A stretch of 64,000 bases of DNA from WTFY01 sp965220895 (GTDB taxonomy: Bacteria > Pseudomonadota > Gammaproteobacteria > UBA4575): NCBI GenBank assembly GCA_965220895.1, contig OZ244850.1:1240001-1304000 (forward strand), read 5' to 3'. Under the pieces are notes generated by a model that saw only the letters and a program-made list of their open reading frames with translations, made no database searches and had not been told where the DNA came from. The translations under genes were made by a program, and so were the position numbers. This document shows positions 33,875 to 42,466 of the stretch, piece after piece (positions within the stretch are counted from its first letter, which is position 1; the number at the start of each line of letters is the position of its first letter).

Positions 33875-34705
33875 ATGGAAAGACGCACCGGCGTACGCAT
33901 CGATATTGGCGACCTTACCCATCGCTATTCCGCGAAAGCCCCGATTACCTTTGAGCAAGTTAATATCACGGCGGAACCCGGCGAAGCATTGGTTGTCATT
34001 GGTCGGTCCGGTTGCGGGAAATCAACGCTTCTGCATATCTTGGCCGGCCTGCTGGAAAAAACCAGCGGCGTTGTACAACTGGACGGAAAAGATGTTACGG
34101 AGCCCTCCTCACATTGGATAATGATGTTTCAAGCACCGCATCTTTTTCCCTGGATGACGGTAGAACAGAACGTTGGCACAGGCCTGCGCTTTGCGCGTTG
34201 GTCGGAGGAGAAAATGAAAAAACGGGTGGCCGAGGTGATTAATCTCGTACACCTTGATGAATTTGCGCAGAACAACACGCAAGACCTCTCCGGTGGTCAG
34301 CAACAGCGTGTTGCGCTTGCTCGCTCTCTGGTGATGGAACCTGATCTATTGCTACTGGATGAGCCATTTTCGGCACTGGATGCCTTCACGCGAGCAACAC
34401 TGCAAAAAGATGTAAGAGCGATCTCGAAACAGTTGGGATTTAACCTGGTGATGGTCACCCACGATATCGATGAGGCAGTCATTATGGCCGATCGTGCATT
34501 GGTCATGGCGGGTTCGCCCGGCAAGATTGTCCATGACTTTAAGGTGGATCTGGATGATCCGCGAGAAAGGCAGGATCCCGAGGTTCAGGCAATGCGTGCT
34601 AAACTGATGGAGATATTTCATCAGGCGGCAGGTGTGCCTGTTGACAGTTCCAATGAGGAAGGAGACGACGCCGGTCAACCGGATGTTGAACTGGCAGGCA
34701 ACTAG
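33875..34705 (+). CDS. ABC transporter ATPase, NitT/TauT type
   Basis: 276 aa. Walker A GRSGCGKST, Q-loop in MMFQAPHLFPWM, signature LSGGQQQR, Walker B LLLLDEP and the H-loop in VTHDIDEA are intact, and the length fits nitrate/sulfonate/taurine importers (SsuB/TauB/NrtD). The C-terminal 30 residues are acidic and unusual. It is followed by a binding protein and a permease that complete an importer. Its place in the scn operon suggests thiocyanate or cyanate as substrate. Confidence 0.9.
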   Translation: MERRTGVRIDIGDLTHRYSAKAPITFEQVNITAEPGEALVVIGRSGCGKSTLLHILAGLLEKTSGVVQLDGKDVTEPSSHWIMMFQAPHLFPWMTVEQNVGTGLRFARWSEEKMKKRVAEVINLVHLDEFAQNNTQDLSGGQQQRVALARSLVMEPDLLLLDEPFSALDAFTRATLQKDVRAISKQLGFNLVMVTHDIDEAVIMADRALVMAGSPGKIVHDFKVDLDDPRERQDPEVQAMRAKLMEIFHQAAGVPVDSSNEEGDDAGQPDVELAGN

Positions 34706-34769
34706 AATAATATCTGAAAGTGCACTTCAGACCTATTAACTACGAGAGTAACGATTGAGGAATTCCGAC

Positions 34770-36062
34770 ATGAAGAAAATTTACGACAAACATGGCGACG
34801 GGATACAGACCGATGATCCCAGGCTCGCCATAGAGTACGACCCGCTGTTCAAGGGGGTGCTAGGTACCGGTATCAACCGGCGTGAATTGCTGCAGGTGGG
34901 AGGCCTGGCTGCTCTGGGAGGTGGAGCCGGTGCCTTGCCGATGCCTACCTTCGCTAAGAAAAAGTGGGACCCGGTTATCAAGATTGGGTACATCCCCATC
35001 ACGGATGCAGCCGCACTCCTTATCGCCCATGATCTGGGCTATTTCAAGGATGAAGGCATTGATTCTGTGAAGCCGACACTGATTCGTGGCTGGTCGCCAC
35101 TGGTGGAAGCCTTTGCAGCGCATCGCTTCAACCTGACGCATATGTTGATACCGATTCCGGTATGGATGCGCTACAACAACAAGTACCCGATCAAGATCAC
35201 AGCTTGGGACCACACTAACGGGTCTGCTGTGCTGGTGGGTAAGAAAAGCGGTATCAATGAGCCGAAGGACTTTGGTGGCAAGCAGTTTGCTGTACCGTAC
35301 TGGTACTCGATCCACAACATTGTTTCGCAAAGGATCATGAAAGCGGCCGGCATCAAGCCGGTCATCAGACCCCAATCTGCGAAGCTGGCGGATGACGAGT
35401 GCAACTTCCTCGTCTTGGCGCCGCCCTCCATGCCGCCTGCGCTGGCAGCGGGAACCATTGACGGCTACTGTGTGGCTGAACCTTTCAACGCTTTGGGTGA
35501 GCTCAAGGCGGGTGGAAAGGTACTGCGCTTCACCGGGGATGCCTGGAAAGGACACCCCTGCTGCGTCGTTGTGATGCATGAAGAAGACGCCATGGACCCG
35601 GATCGTGCTGCTTGGGCCCAGGGGGTACACAACGCAGTGGTCAGGGCGCAGATCACACTCGCTGAGAACCGGGAGTCAATGTCTGAGCGGCTTTCACGTG
35701 ACGGCAAGGGTTACCTGCCGGTACCGAAAGAAGTCGTAAAACGGGCAATGATGTTCTACGACCCCGCTTATTACAAGAATCCGCCTGCCATCAAGCATCC
35801 GGAATGGGGACAGAACAGGATTGACTTCCAGGCATGGCCGTATCGCTCGGCCACGGAACTCGTGGTCAGTGACCTCAAGGAAACTGTGGTCACAGGTGAT
35901 GCGCGATTCCTGGAGACGCTCACTCCACAGCATGTTTCCGACGATCTGGTCAATTATGACTATGTGAAGAATGCGCTGGAAGCGAATCCGAAATGGAGAA
36001 ATGATGCGAGCGTGCCGCAAGAAGGCGATCCGTACATTCGATCCGAGGTGTTCGTACTTTGA
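34770..36062 (+). CDS. ABC transporter substrate-binding protein with Tat signal
   Basis: 430 aa from an ATG with GAGGA at 8 bases; an upstream TTG is rejected. About 37 polar residues precede a twin-arginine signal (INRRELLQVGG...ALGGGAG), so the protein is probably exported folded, possibly with a bound cofactor or metal. The mature domain is NitT/TauT-like: IKIGYIPITDAAALLIAHDLGYF, VEAFAAHRFNLTHM, LAAGTIDGYCVAEPFNALG. It is related to nitrate/bicarbonate-type binding proteins (NrtA/CmpA), not SsuA. Small inorganic anion binding is expected. Confidence 0.88.
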   Translation: MKKIYDKHGDGIQTDDPRLAIEYDPLFKGVLGTGINRRELLQVGGLAALGGGAGALPMPTFAKKKWDPVIKIGYIPITDAAALLIAHDLGYFKDEGIDSVKPTLIRGWSPLVEAFAAHRFNLTHMLIPIPVWMRYNNKYPIKITAWDHTNGSAVLVGKKSGINEPKDFGGKQFAVPYWYSIHNIVSQRIMKAAGIKPVIRPQSAKLADDECNFLVLAPPSMPPALAAGTIDGYCVAEPFNALGELKAGGKVLRFTGDAWKGHPCCVVVMHEEDAMDPDRAAWAQGVHNAVVRAQITLAENRESMSERLSRDGKGYLPVPKEVVKRAMMFYDPAYYKNPPAIKHPEWGQNRIDFQAWPYRSATELVVSDLKETVVTGDARFLETLTPQHVSDDLVNYDYVKNALEANPKWRNDASVPQEGDPYIRSEVFVL

Positions 36063-36913
36063 GTAACGGCAAAGCGGATGTGGTGGATGTCGATGCGGGC
36101 GCTTCCGCATCGTCGCTGAAGGCTGCGCAAAACGCGAAAAAAGCCAAGTCGCTGGGCAAGAGCCTGTTCAACTGGGCTGCTGGCCTGGCGATCCTTTTCG
36201 TGCTTTGGTGGTTTGGCGGGTATCTCATTGAGATCAATCCCGATACCACGAACTTCAGTGACTTTGGGCCGATCCCGACGTTTAAGGCATTTCCGGAACT
36301 GTTTGCAATTGGTAAGATCCAGGCAGCGGTCATAACCAGTGGCTATCGTCTGGGGGCAGGACTGCTCATTGCCATTGTCGTTGGGATACCCATTGGAATC
36401 CTGCTTGGACGTAGCACGGTCTTTCGTGAGCTCAGCAATTCGCCATTTCAGTTGATCCGTATGATCAGCCCGCTTTCCTGGGAGCCCATTGCCGTGATCG
36501 TGTTTGCCACCTGGAACGGGGCAATCGTATTCCTGATCGCGGTCGCCGCGGTCTGGCCCGTCGTCTTTGCTACGGCAGCCGGTCTGGCGAAGGTGGACCC
36601 TGCCTGGTTCAAGGTGGCCCGTAACCTGGGTGCCAAGCCCTGGCACATGGTGACGGAAATCATCCTGCCAGCCATCATGTTCGATATCCTGACGGGCGTA
36701 CGGCTCGCTCTGGGTGTTGGATGGATTGTGCTGGTACCGGCAGAGTTTCTCGGGGTGACCTCGGGACTTGGCTACTCCATTGCGGATGCCAGGGAGACAC
36801 TCTCGTATGACCATTTGACGGCGATGGTGCTGACCATCGGGATCATGGGCTACATACTTGACAGTTCCTGTGCGATGTTGATCAAGCGCTACAGCTGGCA
36901 CCACGGAAGATAA
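36059..36913 (+). CDS. ABC transporter permease, NitT/TauT type
   Basis: 284 aa from a TTG overlapping the stop of the binding protein gene by 4 bases. A hydrophilic N-terminus of about 35 residues is followed by about six transmembrane helices and the cytoplasmic EAA-type loop (ARNLGAKPWHMVTEIILPAIMFDILTG, given here as landmarks). Pairs with the ATPase and binding protein encoded just upstream. Translational coupling is likely. Confidence 0.9.
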   Translation: MSNGKADVVDVDAGASASSLKAAQNAKKAKSLGKSLFNWAAGLAILFVLWWFGGYLIEINPDTTNFSDFGPIPTFKAFPELFAIGKIQAAVITSGYRLGAGLLIAIVVGIPIGILLGRSTVFRELSNSPFQLIRMISPLSWEPIAVIVFATWNGAIVFLIAVAAVWPVVFATAAGLAKVDPAWFKVARNLGAKPWHMVTEIILPAIMFDILTGVRLALGVGWIVLVPAEFLGVTSGLGYSIADARETLSYDHLTAMVLTIGIMGYILDSSCAMLIKRYSWHHGR

Positions 36914-36975
36914 GCAAATACCAAACGAACACTAATTAATTTGCTGATTTAACTAAATCGAGGAAAAAGATAACC

Positions 36976-37173
36976 ATGCAAAATCAGATAGCAAGCAGTG
37001 TAAAACTGCATGATGGAACGATTTCCAAGGCAACACGGCGTCCGTTGTTACAGATTGCCGCTGCCTTTTTGTTGGGCGCCGTAATCTTGTACGGTGTAGG
37101 CTTTGCACATTCGGCCGCGGTGCACAATGCGGCCCATGATGTTCGCCATACCCAAGCCTTCCCTTGCCACTAG
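36976..37173 (+). CDS. Orphan CbtB-like cobalt transporter subunit
   Basis: 65 aa, exactly the length of the CbtB encoded at 26,156-26,353. One transmembrane helix (about residues 25-45), then the His-rich tail HNAAHDVRHTQAFPCH, nearly identical in pattern. No cbtA follows. It is the last gene before a strong terminator and is 62 bases from the permease, so it belongs to the scn operon. It probably supports cobalt supply for ScnC or metal handling by the importer. Confidence 0.85.
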   Translation: MQNQIASSVKLHDGTISKATRRPLLQIAAAFLLGAVILYGVGFAHSAAVHNAAHDVRHTQAFPCH

Positions 37174-37219
37174 GCATTAGGGGAAATATCACAGGAAACT
37201 GCTGAGAATTCCTCTCGAT

Positions 37220-37266
37220 GGCTTGGCCCACGGTCAGGATGACCTCGGGCCAAGCCTGTGTTTTTT
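37220..37266 (+). terminator. Rho-independent terminator of the scn operon
   Basis: GGCTTGGCCC (37,220-37,229) pairs perfectly with GGGCCAAGCC (37,247-37,256); the loop itself contains GGTC/GACC. A run of six T follows after TGTG. It lies 47 bases after the orphan cbtB. Confidence 0.85.
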
Positions 37267-38006
37267 AGCTGGCTTGTAAATACAGGTCGGCATCCTTGCG
37301 CTATAAATCCTGATCGGACGAAGGTCCGTCTTACTGTCAGAAAATCCACCTGTGCTGAGGCAGGGTGGGGGGTAGCTTGGTATGACGAAAACAGTACGGG
37401 CATCCTGACAGCCATCGGCACAAGCTGGTATGGCAGCTCTCCATGAGTGTGCCCACCAAGGTCGTGAACCGCTTGCTGAGTGCCCTGCCCTTAAGCAACG
37501 CACCTTTTGCATTCTGTAAACCTCAGCATGCCTGCAGTGGATGCACAGGTAATGCCCCCCGGCCATCGTGCATTAATCAGGTATTTGCAGGGAAGCAGCT
37601 TGGTCAGGGAATTGCTCAAGAAACTCAAGGGCCTTGGGTCCCTAATCGTGGGGACAGTGGGGACAGCGTCCATGGGTCACTGAACAAACCAGGGTACGGT
37701 GGTTGCAATGAATTTCGGGAACGTAACATCTGCCGCCAGTTGGGATCAGCATCCAAAGAAGTATTAAGGGCATAACCGCAATGGTGAACGCCAGCCCTGA
37801 AGCCAACCACGCGAGATCAACGGATTAGGTATAACGCGTAGTGCGTGAAGGTCTGATGAGGGTTCCTGGCATTTGTGAATAGTATGCGCATATTGTCGAC
37901 AATTCACCTGTACATGGCCTGTTTGGTGGCACTGCGCTGTTATTTAGGGATGAGTTTCACTCAATGATTTACGCAAGGAATAGCAACTGGCGATAGACCT
38001 TCACAC

Positions 38007-38036
38007 AAAAAAAGAGGGGTGCAATTTGCACCCCTC
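38007..38036 (-). terminator. Rho-independent terminator of the porin gene
   Basis: An 11-bp perfect stem GAGGGGTGCAA/TTGCACCCCTC (38,014-38,036) followed on the minus strand by seven T (38,013-38,007). It lies about 50 bases downstream of the porin stop. Confidence 0.9.
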
Positions 38037-38083
38037 GGTTTGGTGTAAGTTTGCCTTCCAGTGAAGGCTACGTACTACGGTAG

Positions 38084-39682
38084 TTATTTGAAGCGATATT
38101 GGAGCAGTGTCCAAAACTTCTTGGTGTCCGTAGAGAACCCGTCCTCACTTTCGAAGTCCGTGTACTTGATTGCGAACAGGAATTTACCCTTAAAGGGTTT
38201 ACCCCACAGTATGCCCCATTCATCTCCATAATCAGAAATGCGGTTGCCTCCTGACATGTAGGATCGGTCCGTGCTGTAGTCGTGATAATTGATGACGAGC
38301 TTGTTCTTGCCAATTTTGTTGCCCATAAGACCCAAAATTGTCAGGGTCACGCTGGTGTCCTCGATGCCACCAAGAGGGGTTGCCGAGCCACCAGGAGCGG
38401 CTACAAACTTATCAGCCCAGCCATTGAAGGCATGCACTGTAGCCAAAGGGGTTTGTATTGCATTGTTGCCGTTACTCTCCAAGACCTCGTAACCGACTCT
38501 TATCTGGTAGGTAGGCTCGCCAATGGGCATGAAGCCTAGGTTATCTACCCGTGTGCCGCCAAACCTGATCCCGAACTCAATATTGTAATAATCATTGTCG
38601 TCCAGTTTCTGCATGGTCTGCACATTGACACCTGCATCGTCAGTTGGGTCCTGGTTCGCATACTCTAGCTCACTCTGGATATCCAACGTGTCACTGAATT
38701 CGTGCCTGCCGGTAAAGCGTACACCGTAGGTCTCCGAATCAAAAATTACGGGACCAATGAAAGATGGTGCCATGCCTGTACCTTCAGGGAACGGGGTACG
38801 GGGATTATCATCAAAATCCAGCAGATAGCCGTAGGCGACCAGTTTGCCATTGAATTGCGGGAGCTTGTAGGAAATATTGATGAGGTGGGAGTCGTCCATT
38901 TTCCATTCATCAAAAATTGAATCTGGACCAAATAGTCGCTTTACCTTGTCAAGATAGGTATAAGAGATCCCAAGTTTTCCGAGCGTCTTATCTACCCTGA
39001 ATGCGTCCATAGCAACGTTGTTTCCACGCCAGATCACATCACCAACCCACCGGTGGTTGTCATAAATGACAGTTTGCCGTCCCAATTTAAACGACAAGGG
39101 ACCATCGCAAGGACCCGGTGCACTAGGACAGCCGCCCGTTGGTGCACGCCATCCGATATAGGCTTCATTGATTTCTTCAAAATCATTGTCCGGGATAATG
39201 CCATAACCCTCAATATAACGGTTCATCGCTGGTAGGTTACCCCGTATAGGCGCTGGTATTCCTCCTATTCCGCCTACAGCACCGACGTTGGGAGGCACAG
39301 TAAAATCACCATCAAGATTTAGTGCCCTGTCCGAGTTCAGGACGTCGTTCACCTCCCCTTCGATCCGGGCATAAAAACCATGGAGGCGGCCTGTGGTATA
39401 GCCCAGCGCATTGCGCAAGACAATCATGTCGGCCTTGTCGGTGTCAGAAAGAGGGTGTCCACTCGCAAAATCATCCTCCACGCTCTCATAACGTATGCGT
39501 GACCAGAAATCGAAACGGCCATTGGTTAATGCTTCACCAAGGTTTGTGTGGTCCGGCGTCATTTTGTGATGGGGGTTATGATGGGTGTTGGGGACATCCG
39601 GCAAGCCCACCGCTCCGACACCCTGCGCAAGCACTAGAATGGCTGCGGCCATGAGACATGGCAGAGGTTTAAAGTTGACCAT
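38084..39682 (-). CDS. Outer-membrane porin (alginate-export/phosphate-porin-like beta barrel)
   Basis: 532 aa from MVNFKPLPCLM with a signal peptide (cleavage after QGVGA). A His-rich segment (HHNPHHKMTPDH) follows the cleavage site. The remainder shows alternating aromatic strands, FDFWSRIRYESVED, RLHGFYARIEGE, FKLGRQTVIYDNHRWVGDV, and an ending in WTLLQYRFK, matching large outer-membrane barrels of the alginate-export type. An ATAG-N7-CTAT dyad like that at the scn regulator lies 170 bases upstream. Possible role: anion entry for the neighbouring importer (inference). Confidence 0.8.
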   Translation of the reverse strand: MVNFKPLPCLMAAAILVLAQGVGAVGLPDVPNTHHNPHHKMTPDHTNLGEALTNGRFDFWSRIRYESVEDDFASGHPLSDTDKADMIVLRNALGYTTGRLHGFYARIEGEVNDVLNSDRALNLDGDFTVPPNVGAVGGIGGIPAPIRGNLPAMNRYIEGYGIIPDNDFEEINEAYIGWRAPTGGCPSAPGPCDGPLSFKLGRQTVIYDNHRWVGDVIWRGNNVAMDAFRVDKTLGKLGISYTYLDKVKRLFGPDSIFDEWKMDDSHLINISYKLPQFNGKLVAYGYLLDFDDNPRTPFPEGTGMAPSFIGPVIFDSETYGVRFTGRHEFSDTLDIQSELEYANQDPTDDAGVNVQTMQKLDDNDYYNIEFGIRFGGTRVDNLGFMPIGEPTYQIRVGYEVLESNGNNAIQTPLATVHAFNGWADKFVAAPGGSATPLGGIEDTSVTLTILGLMGNKIGKNKLVINYHDYSTDRSYMSGGNRISDYGDEWGILWGKPFKGKFLFAIKYTDFESEDGFSTDTKKFWTLLQYRFK

Positions 39683-40016
39683 GGTTTTACTCCTCCCTTG
39701 CAAGGGTTTTGGCCAGATTGTCCTTGAGTAACCCGGCCATAACAGTTTCAGGACCCTGAATTATAAGTTTTAAGCCTACTCCCTTCACATAAGCTTAATA
39801 ATCTATCTATAGTAAATAATTGCTTTCCCGTCCAAGACTTTATCTTTATTGAAACCATAGATTTTGACTATGGACCAATTAATAGTTATTACATTATAAG
39901 GGTGCAGGCAATAAATACAATTGCCGGCGTGCCTTCGCTGGCTATAAAGATCAAAACCTTAGGCCTGCAATCCGGGTATTCCGGCAATGGGTTGAGGGCA
40001 TTTTTAAGGAGCTTTT
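39683..40016. other. AT-rich upstream region of the porin gene
   Basis: 334 bases with no gene, markedly AT-rich. It holds a dyad CCATAG-N7-CTATGG (39,855-39,873) and is expected to contain the porin promoter, although no single -35/-10 pair stands out. Confidence 0.5.
39855..39873 (-). promoter_or_regulatory. LysR-type dyad upstream of the porin gene
   Basis: CCATAG-N7-CTATGG, perfect arms of six. The same ATAG-N7-CTAT core and spacing occurs at 31,197-31,211 at the start of the scn/cyn LysR-type gene, which suggests shared control. Confidence 0.5.
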
Positions 40017-41306
40017 TCAGTAGCCGGCAGGGTCTGGCGCCTTGAGCCACCTTGGATCGGCTGCAAGCGGTCCCGAGAGGGTGTGCAGGAATGCTTCAAG
40101 CTGCTTAGCCTCTTTGCGTCTCAAGGACAGTGCTTTGGCCTCGTTGTGTCCCACCATGGCTGCGGGAGCACGGTCATAATGATCGATTACTTCCTGGAGC
40201 GTTGCCAGCTGTCCTGCATGCATGTAGGGGCCGGTCTTTGCGGTATTCCTGAGCGACGGCGTCTTGTGGGCACCCACCAGGTTGTCGCCGGTTTGGATAA
40301 AGCGCAGCTCAGTACACTCCCTAGGGTTGATGTCACTGAAATCGCCCCGGCAGTTGAACGGGTCGTCCAGTACGGCCTGCACTGCAATGATCCGGCCTCT
40401 GCTTGGAAGCGAGCCCGGGCTGGACAGTAACGCTGTGTTGTGGAACTCGTGATTGGTGAGTAGCGGACCATTATGGCAGTTGATGCACTGTGCCTTGCCG
40501 ATGAACAGCCTCAGGCCGGCACGTTCATCCTTGCTCAGGATTTCGGCGGGTTCACGGCTTCCTGCCACCAGCGCTTCCACGTAGTGATCAAATCGCGCTG
40601 CCCCCGGCATTAACAAGCGCTCATAGGCAGCGATGGCCTTGCCGATATTCGCGAACACCCTTGTTACCGCTTTTTGATTATCCGGGGACATGGACTGCCA
40701 GTTCTCATCCAGATTCTTGTCGCTTACGGGACCTGCAGCCGCTGGAAAACGCGAAGGATCGGAAAAATCATCCAGGGGTCCAAACAAGGCCTCGTACTGT
40801 ATACGGTAGTGCTCGTCTTGTGCGACAAGACGCACGAGCTGCATGCGCGAACTCCCGTGCTCCAGCGGGTTTTCAAGCGGAGACAGGGCCTGGGACCAAA
40901 GGCTGTCCTTGCGCCCGTCCCAGAACAGCCAGGGGCTGTAGGCCGTACCGACGATGCTCATGGTATTTCGCTTGCCGGTGTCGAGCCCTTCGGCAACTTC
41001 CAGGCCGTCCGTAAAAAAGTGTTCGGGCCGGTGACAGCTTGCGCAGGAGATTTGTCCATTGGCGCTCAGGCGTTTGTCGAAAAATAGACGATGGCCGAAT
41101 TCTGCAGCCTGTAGATTGTCGGCTACGGCATTGCTCGTGCCCGTTGGCAGGGGCGGAAGGTTGGCGATCCAGAGCGAGCGAATCAGGTTGATCTCCGAGT
41201 CCGTCCAGGCATCGCTGTTCCTGTCAGGCCAGGCATACCACCACCCGGCACCGGCCAGGATGACCAGGATGGTTGCTGTGAGCGTGCCCCGGAGCGCTTC
41301 CGACAT
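40017..41306 (-). CDS. Di-haem cytochrome c peroxidase / MauG family protein
   Basis: 429 aa from MSEALRGTL; an upstream ATG would overlap the preceding gene. An N-terminal membrane anchor (about residues 10-27, WWYAWP) is followed by two c-type haem sites, CASCH near residue 95 and CINCH near residue 275. The TPSLRNTAKTGPYMHAG segment is the usual distal motif. Reduces hydrogen peroxide, or serves as a MauG-like oxidase, in the periplasm. It is the last gene of the oxidase group, so it may draw electrons from the same cytochrome pool. Confidence 0.88.
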   Translation of the reverse strand: MSEALRGTLTATILVILAGAGWWYAWPDRNSDAWTDSEINLIRSLWIANLPPLPTGTSNAVADNLQAAEFGHRLFFDKRLSANGQISCASCHRPEHFFTDGLEVAEGLDTGKRNTMSIVGTAYSPWLFWDGRKDSLWSQALSPLENPLEHGSSRMQLVRLVAQDEHYRIQYEALFGPLDDFSDPSRFPAAAGPVSDKNLDENWQSMSPDNQKAVTRVFANIGKAIAAYERLLMPGAARFDHYVEALVAGSREPAEILSKDERAGLRLFIGKAQCINCHNGPLLTNHEFHNTALLSSPGSLPSRGRIIAVQAVLDDPFNCRGDFSDINPRECTELRFIQTGDNLVGAHKTPSLRNTAKTGPYMHAGQLATLQEVIDHYDRAPAAMVGHNEAKALSLRRKEAKQLEAFLHTLSGPLAADPRWLKAPDPAGY

Positions 41307-41313
41307 GCCGCGC

Positions 41314-41730
41314 CTACAGGTCCAGGTCAAAGGTCACGCGGTCTGAAGTTTCCCCTTGCTGGATCAGGAGCATGACCTGCCACCGACCGCCCATGTGGAA
41401 CTTCATGCCCTCGAGCAGGTAGTCCCCTCTGCCCAGGTTTTCCGTGACCCTTGGCCGTGTGGGTAACCCATGGTCATGGTCCGGCATCCCTCCCTCGATC
41501 TGGACCGTGGCATCGGTGACGGGCTTGCCCGAGCGGTCCTGGATGTGCAGCGTCCATGCATGCATGGTGTTAATCGCGATGGGATCGAGATGGCTGGTGA
41601 AGCGAACCTCGAAGTGTTGCTCATCCGAGAGCCTGGAGGCCTCGGTGTCGGGCTGCTCTGAACTGCCTTGTGTCCATGCAAACGCTGCATACACGCAAAC
41701 TGCGAGAAATGTTGCTTTCATGATCCTCAT
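41314..41730 (-). CDS. FixH/YtkA-like periplasmic protein
   Basis: 138 aa from the ATG at 41,730, which has GAGG at 9 bases. A signal sequence (about residues 1-20) is followed by an immunoglobulin-like YtkA domain: HAWTLHIQDRSGKPVTDATV, the His-rich GGMPDHDHGLPTRP and HMGGRWQVML. Such domains occur in FixH and in putative copper-handling proteins near terminal oxidases. Likely role: periplasmic copper delivery or oxidase maturation. Confidence 0.75.
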   Translation of the reverse strand: MRIMKATFLAVCVYAAFAWTQGSSEQPDTEASRLSDEQHFEVRFTSHLDPIAINTMHAWTLHIQDRSGKPVTDATVQIEGGMPDHDHGLPTRPRVTENLGRGDYLLEGMKFHMGGRWQVMLLIQQGETSDRVTFDLDL

Positions 41731-41734
41731 GGCT

Positions 41735-42364
41735 TCAGTCCTCACCATGTGATTGATTACGTTTTAAAATCCTGCGTATGCGTGCATAGCCGCCGCTCAT
41801 CAGCCAGTAATTCAGTTGCAGGAACACGGCCAGTGCGACGAACCAGGGAATCAATCCCCAGTCGGCCCCACCCACCCGAAATGGGAACATGGCCGTGTAC
41901 GTCTTGCTGCCTTCAGGACTTTTGGCAGTAACGATGCCGATGTAGTTGCCCTCCTCGGTGAACCGGTACATGGCGAGAAATACACCGTCGCGTTCGATCA
42001 GGGGGGGCTGGTGAAACACGGTATTGCGCTGCACACCCTCTTTGATGTCGTTCCATCTCGCAAACCGGCCGCGGTTGTCCACGTCCTCGATGATGCGAAA
42101 TTCGACCGGGACTTCTCTCAGGCTGTCGTGCAGGTACTCGAGAACGAATATGCTCTCATCGACATGGGGGATATCCTCGCACCATTCCTCGTGCTGGCTT
42201 TTCTGCGGCTGGTAGATTTTGAAATGGGCCCTGTAAAAGCCGATCTGGATGACGCAAAGATCGTCTTCCATGAACACCCCTCCATGTGCATGAATGTTCT
42301 GGCAAGGCCACAGGGCCAGACAGGCCAGAAGAAGTACCGAGCGTGCCGAGGAAATGTGCGTCAA
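41735..42364 (-). CDS. Membrane-anchored periplasmic protein of unknown function
   Basis: 209 aa. Signal peptide (cleavage near NIHAHGG), a periplasmic beta-rich domain (about residues 30-170), then a C-terminal transmembrane helix (WGLIPWFVALAVFLQLNYW) and a basic tail. Contains an early HGG and two Cys (CVIQIGF, EEWCEDIP) that could form a metal site or disulfide. It lies between the oxidase subunit IV and FixH-like genes on the same strand. I do not recognise the family; a role in oxidase assembly is inferred only from position. Confidence 0.65.
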   Translation of the reverse strand: MTHISSARSVLLLACLALWPCQNIHAHGGVFMEDDLCVIQIGFYRAHFKIYQPQKSQHEEWCEDIPHVDESIFVLEYLHDSLREVPVEFRIIEDVDNRGRFARWNDIKEGVQRNTVFHQPPLIERDGVFLAMYRFTEEGNYIGIVTAKSPEGSKTYTAMFPFRVGGADWGLIPWFVALAVFLQLNYWLMSGGYARIRRILKRNQSHGED

Positions 42365-42466
42365 GATTCAGGCAGGGTATCCACTCGATCGGCCACGGGT
42401 GGCTGCCATGGCAGGCACACCGGGGTCTCGGTGGGTCCTGGTCGGGATCCTGTCTGCCTTGGAAAA

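Larger units (their letters stand above)
37174..38083. other. Intergenic region between the scn operon and the porin gene
   Basis: About 900 bases without a credible gene; the longest plus-strand frame (37,443-37,775) has a shadow-like composition and no domain. It contains the scn operon terminator (37,220-37,266) and the porin terminator (38,007-38,036). A short GTGGGGACAGTGGGGACAG stretch near 37,650 resembles degenerate repeat remnants often seen around transposase scars. Confidence 0.5.

Noticed and set aside
37443..37775. 110-codon plus-strand reading frame between the scn operon and the porin gene
   Set aside because: Cys/Pro/Asn-rich composition, no domain and no ribosome site; it follows the operon terminator.
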